The translations under genes were made by a program, and so were the position numbers. A DNA stretch of 64,000 bases from Rhynchonema sp. JSB1_4 (taxonomy: Eukaryota; Nematoda; Chromadorea; Monhysterida; Xyalidae), in assembly GCA_030248065.1 (NCBI GenBank), contig JASAMV010005413.1, positions 1 through 64,000 of the forward strand, written 5' to 3'. This document shows, in pieces, positions 15,237 to 30,200 of this stretch (position 1 is its first letter; each line of letters begins with the position of its first letter). The notes beneath the pieces are model-generated. The model was not told the origin of the DNA. It was given only the letters and a program-made list of their open reading frames with translations, and did not search any database.

Positions 15237-15863
15237 GTTTCATCGTGACCACGGCTCTCAAAAGAAGAGAAAGATTTGCGCGCCTGACCGTTAGCTGCGG
15301 GGAATTCTGTACGGTTAGCTTGATCATGCTTGATGATCATACACAACTGTATAATCATTAGCTGGTAATGCTGACAAAAATGGGCTGGAAACAAGACAAA
15401 GCCGTCTATGCAAACAGTAGGCAGGAGTCATAACAGCTTAAAGGCGAAAACTTTTGGAAAAGACCAAAATTTCCAAACATAATCAGTTATCAAGCGAAAA
15501 TACAGTGTTAGAGCATAATAAGCAGAAAATCATGGCAAAGGCAGTAATGATCCCTCGCTGAGAATAGTGCTGCAGAACATGCAAATGGGGTGAGCAATGC
15601 GCGAGCACAAAGGTATCAAACCAGCAAAAATGGTATTCAATGGGCACCTCAGAGCATTAGTTGAAAACGACATGCTATTACGATAAATTCCACTAATGAA
15701 CTGTATTGCCAAAATTTCGTTCTGAGCGCACATGGCATATTTATTTTTTAGAACGCCGAAATTTCACAAGGTTGATCGGGAAATACACCGAAGACGATCA
15801 GACACAAATGACAAATGTTTCTCAGCGTGTTTGATATTATGGGGTATTCAGTACACCCAAGTA

Positions 15864-16713
15864 TTGGTCGCACAATGACTATATAAGAATTCATCAAATC
15901 AATCCTGATTTTCACGTTCAGTCAGTCTTAAAGGGGCCGCGACATCATTATTTTTCAAAATGCACCGCCTGATTTTATGTCAGAAATTGAAAGACGACAT
16001 CCGAAGGAACATGTCTTACAAAGACAACAACATTGACCCGCGCTGTTTTCAGCATGAAAATCACCCCCGAACATCGAATGTCAGGAACAAAAGTCAGTTT
16101 GCTGTAGTCGCTCGGCTGCTTGAAAATCAGGCATCGAGCTCAAAAAATTATGATATGGACTCGGTGCTTATGTAATATCTGCGAAACATTTTTCCGGCAA
16201 CCAGCTCCAAGCACCTGTCGACATTGCAATTTCTGTGGCAGCTGAAATGTTTCGCAAATATTACATAAGCGCCGAGTCCATATCATATTTTTTTGAGCTC
16301 GATGCCTTAATCTTCAAGCGGCCGAGCGACTACAGCAAACTGACTTTTGTTCCTGACATTCGACATTCGGGGTGATTTTCATGCGGAAAACAGCGCGGGT
16401 CAATGTTGTTGTCTTTGTAAGACATGTTCCTTCGGATGCCGTCTTTCAATTTCTGACATAAAATCAGGCGGTGTATCGTGAAAAATAATGATGTCGCGCC
16501 CCCTTTTATCCACTGTGCTATTTGTGATTCTCACAAAACATTTTCAGCTGAAAATAATCTAGCAGATCAACCACGTTGCCGCAGGTCTGAAACATTCTCT
16601 TTACTACATGCTTTGTGTGCGATCACGAAACGTGGTCATTACCCCGTCACTTTCCCTCTTTACGATTCAGAAAAAAAATTTGACCAATTCTTATAAAGTC
16701 ATTGTGCGACCAA
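15864..16713. mobile_element. TTGGTCGCAC MITE copy B, split by a foldback
   Basis: TA-flanked element in the opposite orientation to copy A, interrupted at 15931-16507 by an unrelated foldback. Confidence 0.85.
15931..16507. mobile_element. Foldback inside MITE copy B
   Basis: The ends are AGGGGCCGCGACATCATT and its complement. The left flank is TTAA and the right flank is TTTA, fitting a TTAA duplication with one mutation. Arms are about 230 bp (15931-16175 and 16255-16507). The open frame at 15960-16175 lies within one arm and is mirrored in the other. Confidence 0.8.
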
Positions 16714-18249
16714 TACCAAGTCGAAGAAATCAGACACATTGGGCTCAAAGGCGATATCTACGCACAAATAATTAACTCAACGATTGGCCGGCCTTAGCTG
16801 GCGTGGACTTTAACAAAGTAAACGCCAGTTGTTGTAAAGATCGGTGTGGAGCTCGGTGTAAATATTCTGAAACATTGAATGCTTTTAACGTGGAATGTTT
16901 CATGATTACAGAGAGACAGACCGAGCGACACCAACACCCAACAGCACCCAACCCCCCCCAAACAACCACATGAAACATTCCACGCTTACAGCAGGCACCC
17001 CGAGCGCACACCGAGCTTTCTTGAGCTTACACCACCTTTACACCAAACTCTCACCACGCTTGAAAATATCACCCATAGTGCCACTGAAAATGTTTTCCAT
17101 CATGCATAATGCAGCACATAACATTCTTTGCCAATCACCAAATGCGACATCGGCCAAGAGTGGATGGACTACGAAGTAAGGCACAATGACGGAGCTGAGA
17201 ATGACTAGTTTTGCAGAGCAGTTTGTGAAACATACATCAAACCGAAAGATTTATGAAATTCTGTTTGGCTAACAATTGACAACGACAACAACAAACACGA
17301 AAAAAAACAAGAAACATGAATTAGAATGTGACACACAACATCACAAAACGACCGATTTTGTTGGTGATTTTTACGGATTCTTGGCCGACTTCACAAAGCG
17401 AGTTTACACGGACAAGTTTCAGGTAAAGTCCACGACGGCCAGCACTAAAGTGCGTGGAGCAGAAGTGCCTCAGTGTCTCTGAACATAAATTTTGTCATAT
17501 CCTGTGTGTCCGCACGCTTCGTGAATATACGAGCTTTCAAAACCACATCTGCATAATTGGTATTCCGCATAATTTTTTTAGAATATCAATATTAAAACGA
17601 GGCAACCAACGAACACAAATAATATTGAAAAGCACAGCAGTAATGATGGCATCTGAACGGTAGTAGTAGGAGCAACAGTAACGACAGTAGACGGCAGTTC
17701 CCGGTCGTCCCGAACCCAATTGGTCCGATCCCCAGGGGTCGCAAGCCCGGACCGCAATTCTCGACCCCGGCCCTCAGCAAGCACTGCAGCCGGCGGTTGC
17801 TCATTGGCCAGAGCGCTTGCTAGAAGGGACGGAGCGCGAACCGCTGATTGGCTGGACCCTTCGCAATCGGACGTTTCGGGTTCAGGCAGACCGGGAGCCA
17901 CGTCGATGTCCACTGGTAGTCATTTAGCCGGCTCTGGTTCCTGCAAACGTTTTTTTTGCATATTCTGTACAATATTTTAAATTAAAAGTGTCGTAATGAC
18001 AATTCGATAGCAAGCGTAACAATAACACTGCGATTGGACGACATGTGCATTAGTGCATACATAACATTTGAGATAGTGTTGAAGCACTAATTTCAACCAA
18101 CGTAAATATCTTTCATTACCTAGGTCTCCTGTTTTCTTGTGAATGTTTGATCTCTGATCTCTGTTTGCTCTTAAGACAGGAAAAATCTTTTACACATCAA
18201 CCCCTATCAGTGCCCAAGCACTAACAGTTCGGTTCATCTCTGTGAAACA
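16714..18249. other. No firm gene; possible 3' flank of the LIM gene
   Basis: There is a possible exon ending at a CAG|GTAAAG donor near 17422 (+), read as TTDFVGDFYGFLADFTKR, with no partner found. Between 17700 and 17900 a G/C-rich patch has three ATTGG (inverted CCAAT) boxes and is open on both strands. I could not assign either. Confidence 0.3.
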
Positions 18250-21200
18250 TCAACCAACCAATTGCGCCTTGGATTTGGTCGGCGCGGATTTACCGGCTTT
18301 CTTGGCCTCCTTTGCTTGAAGCTTCTCCCATTTCTTGGCCATCTTGGCTGCGTGGTCGCGGTTGGCTGCAAGTTAAACGGTATGTTTTTTCTTTGCATGG
18401 AAAATCGCAATAAAGTTTTCATGTGCATTTGGTGTTTTAGGCCCTCACATTGTGAACCTAATCCAAGGCCCAACCAAAGGTGAAGATGTTCATTGGCCCG
18501 AACGGAAACACATCGGTATGACATCAGGCGAGAACACGATCGACAACAAGGATTTTGAAAAGTGAATCTCTCAAACAAAAAAATGCAATCAACAATTTTT
18601 CACCTTTAAAAAATCTAATATTTTCTAATGCACTAACCGATCGCCTCGAGTTCCGCCCGTTTGCGAGCCTGTCTCTCCTCATCAGATGCGTCCGCTTCTT
18701 CCTCAGCACCAGGTTGTTGTGATTTCAGTTCTGAAAATTGTTGCGAAAAATACACCTAGGAATTTTATTATTTATTGCAGAATTTATTCCCATATTTTAA
18801 ATATTTTGCATGCTTTTGATATATCAAAAGGTCACAAGTTTTTCGTTCAAACCTTTGTATTGCCTGAACTCTTCCTCCAGCTGTTTTCGTCTGGCTTCCG
18901 TCATCTCCTCCGCCTCTTCTGCCGCCTGTTCGAATCTCGCCTGAAGAATCAGGTGAATTTTTACACCAAGCAACTAAAAAAAATGCGCGTCAAAAAAATT
19001 TTCAAAAATTTTTTTTTCGACAATTTTTACAAAAATTGTCGGCAGTGTCAGTGTGTCAGTGGCAAATCGTGCACAAAATAACAGTTGTACACACGCAGGG
19101 GTCGAAGATCAACGGCAGACTGGGAGCAAAACAATCGCTCAAAACGATTTACTCGATAACAGGATTTCGGTACCTTGATATTCTTCGAGTCGACAGCCGG
19201 TCTGTAGGAAGGCACGGCATCGGCACGCACAATGCTCGGATCGGGTGCGATCGCTTCTGATTCTATTTCGGCACGATAGCCCTCCGGTGGTGGTGTGATC
19301 TAAAGGAGGTCGCATTTTGGACTATGTCGCTTTTAGCACGTTTTTCTGAATTTTTGTTCATTCTTTCCAAAACGTCAGTACGTGGCATTCGGGAGCGCGC
19401 GCCAAATTTGAAACCCGCACGGCGACGCGCAAAGGCCGTCTTTGTTTTGGACTTTTGGTATTGTTTTTTGATGGTATGCACAGTAAACAAATTTCGAGTG
19501 GCGCGAAAGTTGATTTTTTAGCATGCAAAAAATTTTGTTTTAAACGTGCTACGACTCTAAAGTTCGGTGTTGGTTTTTGTGATCTAGACATCCGGCGATG
19601 AAAGTAAACAGAAATGGTCTACCTGTCTTTTCGGTCGTGGCGGTCCCTTGGCCGCTTTCTTATCATCGCCTACTTGATTCAACTGGGCGAATTTGGCGCG
19701 CAAATCACGCACATCCAGGGAGTCTTCGATGTCGGAATCGTCTGTAGCAAGAAAATACCAGGGTTGTGGATAGTGATGGTCAAAATGGGTGATCGGATTG
19801 ATTAGGGCGCCCTTCGTCGTAGTGGAAAATGGAAATGGAAATACAAAAAATAATCTATGTCCAAGTTTTCCATTTCCATTTTCCAGTACGACTAAGGGCA
19901 TATTGGAAAATGGAAAATGGAAATGAAACTGCAGCAGTCATGTTTTGACATGTGACAAAAACATTTTCTGTTCCACCCAATTCTCGGCAGCTGATTGGTC
20001 AGATTTCACACAGAAAATGTTTTGTTTCATTTCCATTTTCCATTTTCCAGTATGCCCTTAGTCATAATGGAAAATGGAAATGGAAAACTTGGACATAGAA
20101 TATTTGTTGCATTTCCATTTCTATTTTCCACTATGACTAAGGGCGCCCTTAGGCACATTAGTTTGACTAGATGTCTTCCTCCAATAGACAGTTTAGCCAT
20201 CTTTATAGTCACATATTATTGCATCTTCGGGCGGGACCCGGGCAACATTATAGCTTGGTGCCTATTATGACCAGCAGAGAAGTTCGCGCTGTGAACTACA
20301 ATCCAACAAAACAAATTTTGTCAGGAGGCCGGGATTGGGGTTCATTATAAATCAGCCACAGATAATGACTAGGTTGCCTTGAGGGCTGCATTGAAGCAAA
20401 AAATACCAATGTTATTGGTCAGACGGTGAGGTGCTTTTGAGAGCAAGCTTTTGCGCAAGACCAGTGACACGTTGCTGTTTCGACCCGTAACGCCTGGACA
20501 GCTTAGAACGAACTTAGGTTAAATCCGGAATCCGGAACCCGGAAATAATTTGCATGCAAAAAATACAAAACATTTCTGGGCTCCGGAATTACTTCCGGAA
20601 AACGCAAGAATTTGCATAAAGAATTTATGCGTTTTCCGGAAATATTTCCGGATTCAACCTAAGCCCGTCCTTAGGTGATCCGGATAATAACGAATAAGCA
20701 ACTGTCCACAAACGTACCATCCTCGAGCACCCTTTTATTGATCGGTTCAGGCACGTCCTTTGCGTCCTTATCGTCCTTCTTCTTGCTCGACGTCGGCGAT
20801 TTCGGCATCGGCAGATCGCCCGGCGATTCGGCGTCGATTTTGCGGAACTTTTCTCGCGCTTTGCGCGCACGTTTGATCTCCACTTCGGCGTTGGTCTTCT
20901 TGGAGTCTGCGAAATATCGGCATATCATTAACTGTTATTATTTTTTCCATATGGAGAAAGTGCTTTGTGATGTTTTCAGTTATATGTATAGTCTAGCCAC
21001 GTGCTCATGAGACGACTCTTTTTAAAGCTTGCTTGGCCAGGTTCAAAAATGCTCCGGTTACACGGGTTTTCGCAAACAAAAGAAAGATTTGGCCGAGAGA
21101 CATGATGACAAGTTCCAGCTGGCTGACCTCAATTTGTTGCGTGCTTGCGCGAACCACAACGTCGTTCAACACACAAATGTTTTGGGAGTCAAAAGGGAAT

Positions 21201-24200
21201 TCACGCACCGAGGTGGAGAGCGTGTTTTTAAAAAATACATGCGTTTCTCTTTCTTTCGTTTCCGAAATACTTGGAACCGGAACATTATTGGATCCGTTCA
21301 AGTCAACTTCAAAATAAGTCGTCTCATGAGTTCGTGGCTGAACTATAGGTCTTGCGTTGGTCACGTGACCGTTCTGCATGAACATTATTGCGAGGTTTAC
21401 TGACTGCTGGAATAATGAAAATATATCCTATCTGAGTGCAAAGCAGTCACGCCACTACGATCGAACTGGGTTTGAATTGCGCTTTACCGAACTAACCATC
21501 GTTCTGGAAAACATCGCCTTTCTCGAATTTGTCCTTGATCGATCCCAGCTCGGCCAAACCCGTGATGTTCTCGCGAGGCGGCGACTCGCCGCCCTGAAAC
21601 ATCAGGGTGCCATTTTTGATAAAGTTCGGTATATGTAATGCTTCATGCAAAATTTGAATTTAATTTCGTAAATTGGATTTATAAATATCTGGAATATTGG
21701 TGCCCTGCCTACTAGCATAAAGATGCGTCAGCCCAAATGCATGCAACAGGAGATAAAAGGTTCATGAAAACAGCAGCAAGCCGGGCGCAGGGCACTGGTA
21801 TTCTAGAAAGATTATCCGGCAGGTATTATACAGTACTGTATAGGCAAGCTGCACCAACATGAGCTCGATTTTGCACCTGGCAGAACAGTGAAACATTCTG
21901 ACGTAGCTGCTGATTTGGGAAATGTTACACGTTGAAGAATACAAAATGGAGGATGAAGATTTTCTCTTTCTATTCGTTTTGAGTACACACCATCTTGGAA
22001 TTCGGGCTCGTGTTGGTGCACTTTGTCTTTAGTTCGTTTAAGCCATGCTCAGCGAAAAAGAGGCCTCGAACCATGCAGTTATAGTGATTGTTGTGTTCAT
22101 AGATAGGCGACAGACTATTAACGATCGGAGCGGTCGCCCTCGGCGCGTATGAGAATCCATTGGTGTACGCTGATTGGTCGGCAAACTCGCGCTGTTCACG
22201 CAGTTCGACTTTTCGCAGTTGATCTTTGAATCGTTGGAATTCCAAATGGATTTCCGACTGTTTCTGACACTGAAGCTCGCGGAATTCTTCCTGACGTGTA
22301 GAAATGGAACAAGATAGCGGATAAGAGGTTTGAATGAGTGATGCAACGTTGACGGTTGAATAATTGTGGTTAAAATGACACAGCATGTTCTCTATTGTGA
22401 CATACCCAATTCCAAAACCAAAAAAAACCAACCCAAAAAAAAAAAAACCAAAAACACAAACACAACAACATTCACTCAACTCCCCGTATACAGTCGTATT
22501 AGTCTTAGTGATCGGATCGGCTCTGCCTTGGCCCAGTGAGTGACATGCCGTTGGGACACAAAGATTTTGATGTCACCAATTTCGGCCACCGTAAATGTTG
22601 TTCAGTGGGTCTGGAGCAACTTTTTACGCTAATCGAGATTCGGAGCACCAGTAAATTTCTTTAGATGCTGACGTGACCCAAGCAGGTCTTATCCGATCAC
22701 CAAGTTTGATATCGCTCGTGATATCGGGACATTACATTTAGGGGTCAGCATACATAGGAAACTGATTTTCAGGTCACAGTGCGCGAAAAGAAGCAGTTAG
22801 ACTGTACCATGATTTTCATGGCACATTGCAGAGGTCATCAATCATGCAAGGGTGACGAGGTGCATGCAAAAACGCGAGAAACTCAAGCGAGAAAAATTCA
22901 AAAAAAATGTGGAAACCTCACCTCCTCATTATTCTGGAACTTTCCGCCTTCGAACGCTGCTTTGATGTTGCCCAGCTCGGCGCATCGCACGTCCACCTGT
23001 TGTTTCTCGGTGGGAGGCGCTTCGTGGGCGCCTTTCTCGAAACGCTCTTTGAATGAACCGAGTTCTGCAGTTATAGTTTGTGTTTTTTTGGATTTTTTTC
23101 GCTGTCTACCATTTATGCATTTGAGCTTCCACAGGTGTGCCGGCTAACTGCAATGTTTGTCATAATTAATGTTGAGTAAACTGAACAGTCAAATTTTCCT
23201 GAACATTATGTAGCTCGATACATTGAAACAGCAGTCAGCGTGCGCACTGGCTACTGTGCGCCGTGTGTTATTGGTCGCACAATGACTATATAAGAATGGG
23301 TCAAATTTTTTCCGGAATCGCAAAGCAGGCTAGTGACGGGGCAATGACGTTGCGTTGCGCGATCACACACAAAACACGTAGTAAAGAGAATGTTTCAGAC
23401 CTGCGGCAACGTGGCTGATCTGCCAGATTATTTTCAGCTGAAAATGTTTTGTGAGAATCACAAATAGCACTAGTTAAGAGTGACTGAACGTGAAAGTCAG
23501 GATTGATTTTGATTAATTCTTATGGTCATTGTGCGACCAATACCACAGCAACTGAGGCCAGGCCTGACTTGACTGGCTGATGTTTCACATTTCCGTTTGT
23601 CTAGCATAAAATCGCATACAGCAAGGCAAACTGAGCAATCATTCCCATTCTGCAAACATGTCCACTTCAAACATGATGGAGAAATTTTAAATTTGATGTG
23701 ATTGACCTCCAAATTTGATCTCCTCTCTCGGGCCGTGTTTCGTCAGCGTTTCTTCCCAGGCTTTGCCCTCCCTGAACTTCTTCATCGCTTCTGCGCTCAC
23801 TGAAACACAATGTGAGGGGATGGGTGCAGGTATAACGGCACGCTGATGTTTCACAACCATAAAATAAATGCGGCTTGAACTTGGTGACCGGTTCGATATC
23901 CTGTCTTGCTCGTCATACATATATGAGATAAGTTTCGTCGATCTAAACCGACCACGTTTTGGAAACGGCAAAACTCAACTGTTGAGGTGGACTGATCACC
24001 AGGCGTGCACACTTTTATTATCATTGTTTTAGTGACAATAGACACATTAGCACAGCAAAAAAAAACAAAAAAAAGTTGCAAATGACCATACAACATGTCC
24101 GCAGCCCAAGCACCGCGCAGTACCAAGTGCGATAGTGAAATTTTGAGTCTTCCGCTTTAGGCTAACGGTAGAGTAGTCAACTCAAGTGGTCAACCGCCCT

Positions 24201-27200
24201 CGTCGTCCAGGGAGCCCTAAATGAGCTTGAGCAATTATACATGGGAGTTGACCATCTAAGTTGACGACAGTAGCATAAGCCCCGGCTTTGTGTCCTAGCC
24301 AGAAGCGTGCGTGCATGTGCGTTCTTTGTGCGCAGGTCAATTTTTATGGTACAGACGTCTCTGAATCAGCAAGCACAGCTTAACTCAAGGGCAACGGCGC
24401 ACTTGTGGACTGGAAAGAGACCCAAGCGCAGTTTGCCGTCACCGCACAGTTTTTGTGACCAGAAAGAATAGTAACCAATTGACCTGGCCAAGTAACAGAT
24501 ATACGTGTGTAGAACTGAGCACAGTGCATAAGCTATGTACATAATAAGCCTGACTTGAGTTGTCAATGGTCTCAATCGGGTGTTGCTCAGCTGATGTTTC
24601 AGCGTTGACTGGCAGGTCAGTGGCAATGTAGCGGCGATAGCGAAGAAAGCGCAGAAAGGCCTGTTTCGGGTGCTCTTGCGCTAAAAGGCGAGATGCATGT
24701 ACATATTGGTCGGTGTCAACTTCGGCATGCAATCCGAACATGAACAACGGATAGTCTAGGATAATAGAAGCTTTCTTGGCCCGGTATTCTCTCAAATATG
24801 TCCTGTATGTGTTGTCGATCAGCCCAGACCAGCGCAAGCTATGCAGTGCCTGCTTGTTTATTTGGTGGTGTGAAACCTGCGTAGCTTTTCGAAAAATTGG
24901 GATCCATAATTTGTCATGCATCATGCAGATCTACAGTAGATAAAGCATGCGAGAAGCGAAAACATCAAAAACCCAATCAGATCAAAGTGTCAAAATCCGC
25001 AGGCCGTGTCCACAAAGTGGAGACAGTTTCATATACAGGATGGATGCAATTTACGCACGCTTCTTGAGAGCGTAGATTGTGGAACAATAACGTTTTGCAC
25101 AAAACGCTCCTGCCACCACCACGGGCGCAACTGTCATTACACATTGCAACTACAGCCCATCTTCTAATTACCAATGAAACAAAGCCAGCAAGCAAACGGA
25201 AAAAGGACACTTTTATATTCTTACTGCTGGTATCGATTTCGAGCTCCTTCTGCGCGCGGGGCTCGTTTTCTCCCTGCGTCTTTTCCTTGAATCGATCCTT
25301 GACCCCGATCAATCTCAATTCTTCCAATTCTGCGTTTCGATCCATTTTGCCGCCCTCCGCCGTCTCAACTTGGCCTTGCTCCCATTTGGATTTGAGCGAT
25401 TTGGTCTCGAAATGCAACTGTAAAGACGCGTATATTATGGACTTTGATGACAGTGTAATCTGTTCTGTGCAATGGTTCTCAGTCTCATACGTACTGGATA
25501 TTCAGGCCCGTTAGGTTCGCAGGCCTAACTGTAGGCCCAGAAGCCTGAGCCTAAAATGTCACGAGAGATCGCAGAGTCAGCCGGATAAACGATATTATCA
25601 GGATTGAATATTCGACTCCAGGCTCACGATTGGCCTGACGGGAAGTCGAAATTGGTTTGACGTGACTGAGGTCTTTCATATGATAATCAGCCTGCTCAAG
25701 ATGTTCTTAGCCTGAAGATCGTAAATATCCCGAACCCAACAAGAGATCCCTTGACCTGTTCCCGTTTCTTCTTGCGCGATCCTTTCACAATGTCACCATT
25801 CACCGTCTCATTTTCTTCTTCATCTGATTCTGATTGCGAACCACCGTCGACCAACCTTGAAGAATCAGGGCACAGCTTGATGAGAATTTCCGGTGTTCCG
25901 GGTAGAATAATGAGAAAATATAAGAAGAACAAACAAATGGGCATACACGCACTTGCTCATTCTCTCCTTCACGGCGCCTTTCTGCAGCACTTCATCATCG
26001 ATATTCGATCGTCGCGTCACGCCACCGCCCTCCGCCTGATCGGCCTGTTTCTGCCACCGATTTTTCACATTCGACAGACTCGGCAGACTGTCAAGGTCGT
26101 CCGTCGGTTTCAGACCGGCTGCAAATATAAAACAGTTTACATTTTTAATGTAACAATTCTGTTTACGTTGGTTTTGATGGTTCGTTTCAACTCTGTGCTT
26201 CCGCAGAGATAGGTGGTGCACCAGGTCATCGTCAGTGCAAATCCACAAGATGTCGCCACGAGTTGCAAACTTACAAGCTGACACCGATATAGAAAGTTAG
26301 CGACGCCCTATACGAAGCAAAGGTTGTGTTGAGTGTGCTCAAATGCGGACCCCATGGTGTTATACATGGCACTAATATTCCGACTTTTATTAAATTTTCA
26401 GACGAAAAGTTACCGATTTTGTAAAATATTGTCCGGCTAATTGGCGGCGAACATTGCTCGTAGAGCGTGGCGGCCATAATAATGATGTTGCTTGATTGTC
26501 TTTCACTCCGGGTGTATTTGAGCGAGTTTTACACTTCGGTTTGTGATTATTTTTCTATCGGGAACGAATCTTTTTATATTTAGCGCAGAGACTCGCGTTT
26601 GAGATTATCTTATTCAGACGTGCCTTTGTACATCACGGCTGGTCGCATATTAAATAGAATCAGATCATCACGAATATTATTGAGGTCGTATGTTAGTCTG
26701 GCGCAACACGATATTTCTGTGCGGAATGCTGTAGTTAATGGTTCACGCCCTGAATATTGCAGATGCGGATAATAAGGTGATGTAACAATGTGGTGAAGGA
26801 CACGAAAAATACCAGGAGCAACAAACAATACTGAGTTACCTAAATTTTTCGTAGGTGTTGAGCATAATTGGGCATAGAGGCCTACCAACTCTGTGGGAGG
26901 GTCCATTGAGTAAATGGCCTTAGGAACCTGTTGTTTTCTGCGCCAAACTGCACCTATACTATAGATATCCAGACCACGGCTATTTTCGACGCGTCACAAA
27001 ATCTGATTATGTTTGTTTTCTCACACAAAATCTGATCAATGAAAAAACACGGATAAAATTCTCGCACGCGAGCGCATGCTTTGCATACAATTAGATCGCG
27101 AAATCTAAATAATAGGAATGGTAAAGGCAATGATCGTGGAGCAAAATTTCACACCTTCGGTGACGTTGACGTGCGCTGATTCAAGACCTTCTAACCCAGA

Positions 27201-30200
27201 TAATTTCAAACCGAACGCGCTTAGCCTTGACGATTTAGAAGTGCTGTTGGTGAAAAGGTGACATTATTCGTGTGCAGGTGCTTGTAAATCATGAGACATT
27301 ATTGATGCTGGAGGATAACACAATTATCGCGGGTGTAAAGTTTGGCACTTTTAGGTGGAAAGTTTAAACTGTTACGCGCTGTAGAAAAGAATCTCTCTGT
27401 TTCCTACCAAACAGTGCAAATTGCTCTGATAAAACCGCAGCGACCATGTTTCGACCGTTACAAAAGTGTTTCCAACTAATATTCGAATGTTAGTGCTGTG
27501 GACATGAAAACCTATGAGTAAACATTTTTATCGCATATGCAAAATGCGTCATTATATTTGTACGTGCTTTATTCAGAGACACGCGGCACTAACATTCTCA
27601 ATTCACCATGGCCCGTGGTCACTATCATACAGGGCGCTGCGTGAGCATAGTATGTAAGTTTTTGCTTTCTGAAGTGTTCCGCCAGTAACACTTGTGTCTG
27701 TCGAGCATCAAAGTTCGGGCTCGGATCGGTTTACACAAGGTATGTAAAATCGCTCTCGTATACCGCGCATTTCACTGTGCAACATCAGTGTATCGATACA
27801 TGATTGTGCAACCAGTGCACGGCTGGTTGGCTGATGTTTCACAAGTCTCCAAATATCTGAATAAATATGTCAAACAATGTTCTTAAACCCAGACCAGGAT
27901 CGAACACCAATTTTCATACCAAACTTTCACCATTATGTATATTGACATATGTACAGTGTGGCCCAAGGTCACCTTATCTTTATATCTCAACTCTGCAACT
28001 CTGTGTCTGATAAGCAGAGCCTCTCACTGCCCAATTGAACGTCTTATTTTTCTGCTTGATATTATGATGTCAAGAGTGTTCTGGCATTTGTTGTGTTGGA
28101 CAAGGCAAGAAAGATTTCGGTGCCAACATACGCATTTTTAGTTTCTGTTCGTGTGTGTGGCTCGTTTTATTCTTCGCATTAAGGTCAGGACCAAACTGAA
28201 GACTGGAGACACCGTTTGCAAGGTGTACTCATGAAACTCCGTTTTCCAACGTCACCCTTTACACTTTGACGTTGTGTAACATCAGGATTAGATTTACGTC
28301 CCTCCACACAAAATCCGCAGTCTGAGCATAGTATGTTTGAGGGTTTGCAAGAAACAAAAATACGCAAATATACAACCTTAACTACCCGACTAATACCTGG
28401 GTAATCGAGGAATGCCTCGCTCAAAACAAGAACATTCTGCCTTCTCAAGTGTCGTATCAATTGACGCAGCACCACACGTTTTTGTTTCGGGTGTGGAGCA
28501 CTGTTCAACCACAAGTGGAGGAACAGGAAACAAAATACACATTGTTGTCGGACGAGAAATTTTTGGGAACACAATGGTTGAAAAAGCATTTTGTTTGTTG
28601 ATACTTTCTGCATCGGATTTAAATGTTGTATTTCCGATGCGGCTTACGGAGATTTTAGCAGAATGTTTTGGTTGCATTTTGTCAGTTTTTGTTTATTCTT
28701 CTCAAGAGAATTTTGTTTGGTGTGGTTTTTTCACACGTGCAATAACGTTTGCCGAGACATTTCTGAATAAATATTTGACAAAATCGCCGCAAGCTTTTTG
28801 GTTGTTTTTTTTTGGCAGAAACCACGTTGCGCAGGGTAGTGTGACTCTCAAGATGTTCCACAAACACACATGCTCGTTACAAAAAGTAAAGTTATTGAAC
28901 GAACGAAACACAAATGGCGCTTACTCGACCAATTCGTAACTCAGGGAAAGGGCGATGAAGAACAATGATTTCGTAATGTCCGAGCTCATTACTACAGTCG
29001 GACTGTGGCTGGCTTTCCGGTTGTCCACAGAGACCTCACGGCAAGCCAAAGCATGTAGAGGTGTTCAGGCCCAGAAGTTCAGGCCCGACCTTTTTAGGCC
29101 CAGTTTTTCATCAGGCCTAGCCGATTCAGGCCCAGCATATTTGACCCATTTATAGGCCTAGGCTCCAGCCGGGCCTGAACCTGTGCCGCGGGATTGTACC
29201 GTCGCACAGACGCGGAGTCGTAGTTACAAACCCCCAAGCATAAAACAGCAAAAAAAGAAAATCAAAAAAGAGAACGCCAGACTTCACTCACATCGCACGA
29301 CGGATTTGTCCAATTGTTTCGGTTTGCTCACCAACGCATATTCTTCGTCGTCGCTATCGTCCGCGGCACGCTCAACTCGGGGACGGTCAACATCTGGATA
29401 TGGTTCGAAGCATATTTTGCCAAATCACAGAAATTCTGCGTTTCGAAAGTAAGAGCTCCGAGAGCGGGTGCATACGGGTGGGCATAATGCTAGATTTATC
29501 TTTTGGAGGTAGTGAAATATTGTCACATCATGGTTAACCGTAAAAATTCACGAATATCGTCGGTTTGGCAGGCATCAAACTTTGTATATTTGCAATTAGT
29601 CCGTCGGTATTGCGATTGCCACGTGACGTTTTTGTTGCAAGGATATGATATTTACTACACGGTGCCACTATATAATTTCCACCGAAAGCAGGAAATGGTA
29701 AATCTCGAACTAATTGTAAAAGTACATACCATTGACGAAAAATAGGAACATTGAGCAAAGCAGCAGATCTGGTAGCATTGTTACCTAAATTTGATATCAC
29801 CAAACGCACGAGAAGGCACCAACGTAGAAAAGTACCTTATGTTTGCACATAATACATCAAATACACTCAGCGATCACTGCTCTCGGTGGGATAGGTGACC
29901 ACGTTATGGGAACACAAAAGTAAGTTTTCAATTACGTTGCCTCATGCATTTTTACAGACGCAGAGAACCTCCCGTTCGAAGTCGAGGCAGGCAACAAGCT
30001 CAACACACACACACAGTCAACAAAGCCACGCAGCTGACACACACACAGCTTGTGTGACTGAAACGGGAGCTTTCTCTGCGTTTCTGTAAAAATGCATGAG
30101 GCAGCGAAATTAGAAATTTACGATACACCTTTTCAATGCGCTGCACATTTACCTTCAGTTTCATTCGGATCGAATTTGCCGACCATGTCCGGATGCAGTG

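Noticed and set aside
17578..17980. Overlapping frames on both strands in the G/C-rich patch
   Set aside because: Both strands are open because of base composition. The ATTGG boxes make a promoter-like patch more likely, but I could not tie it to a gene.
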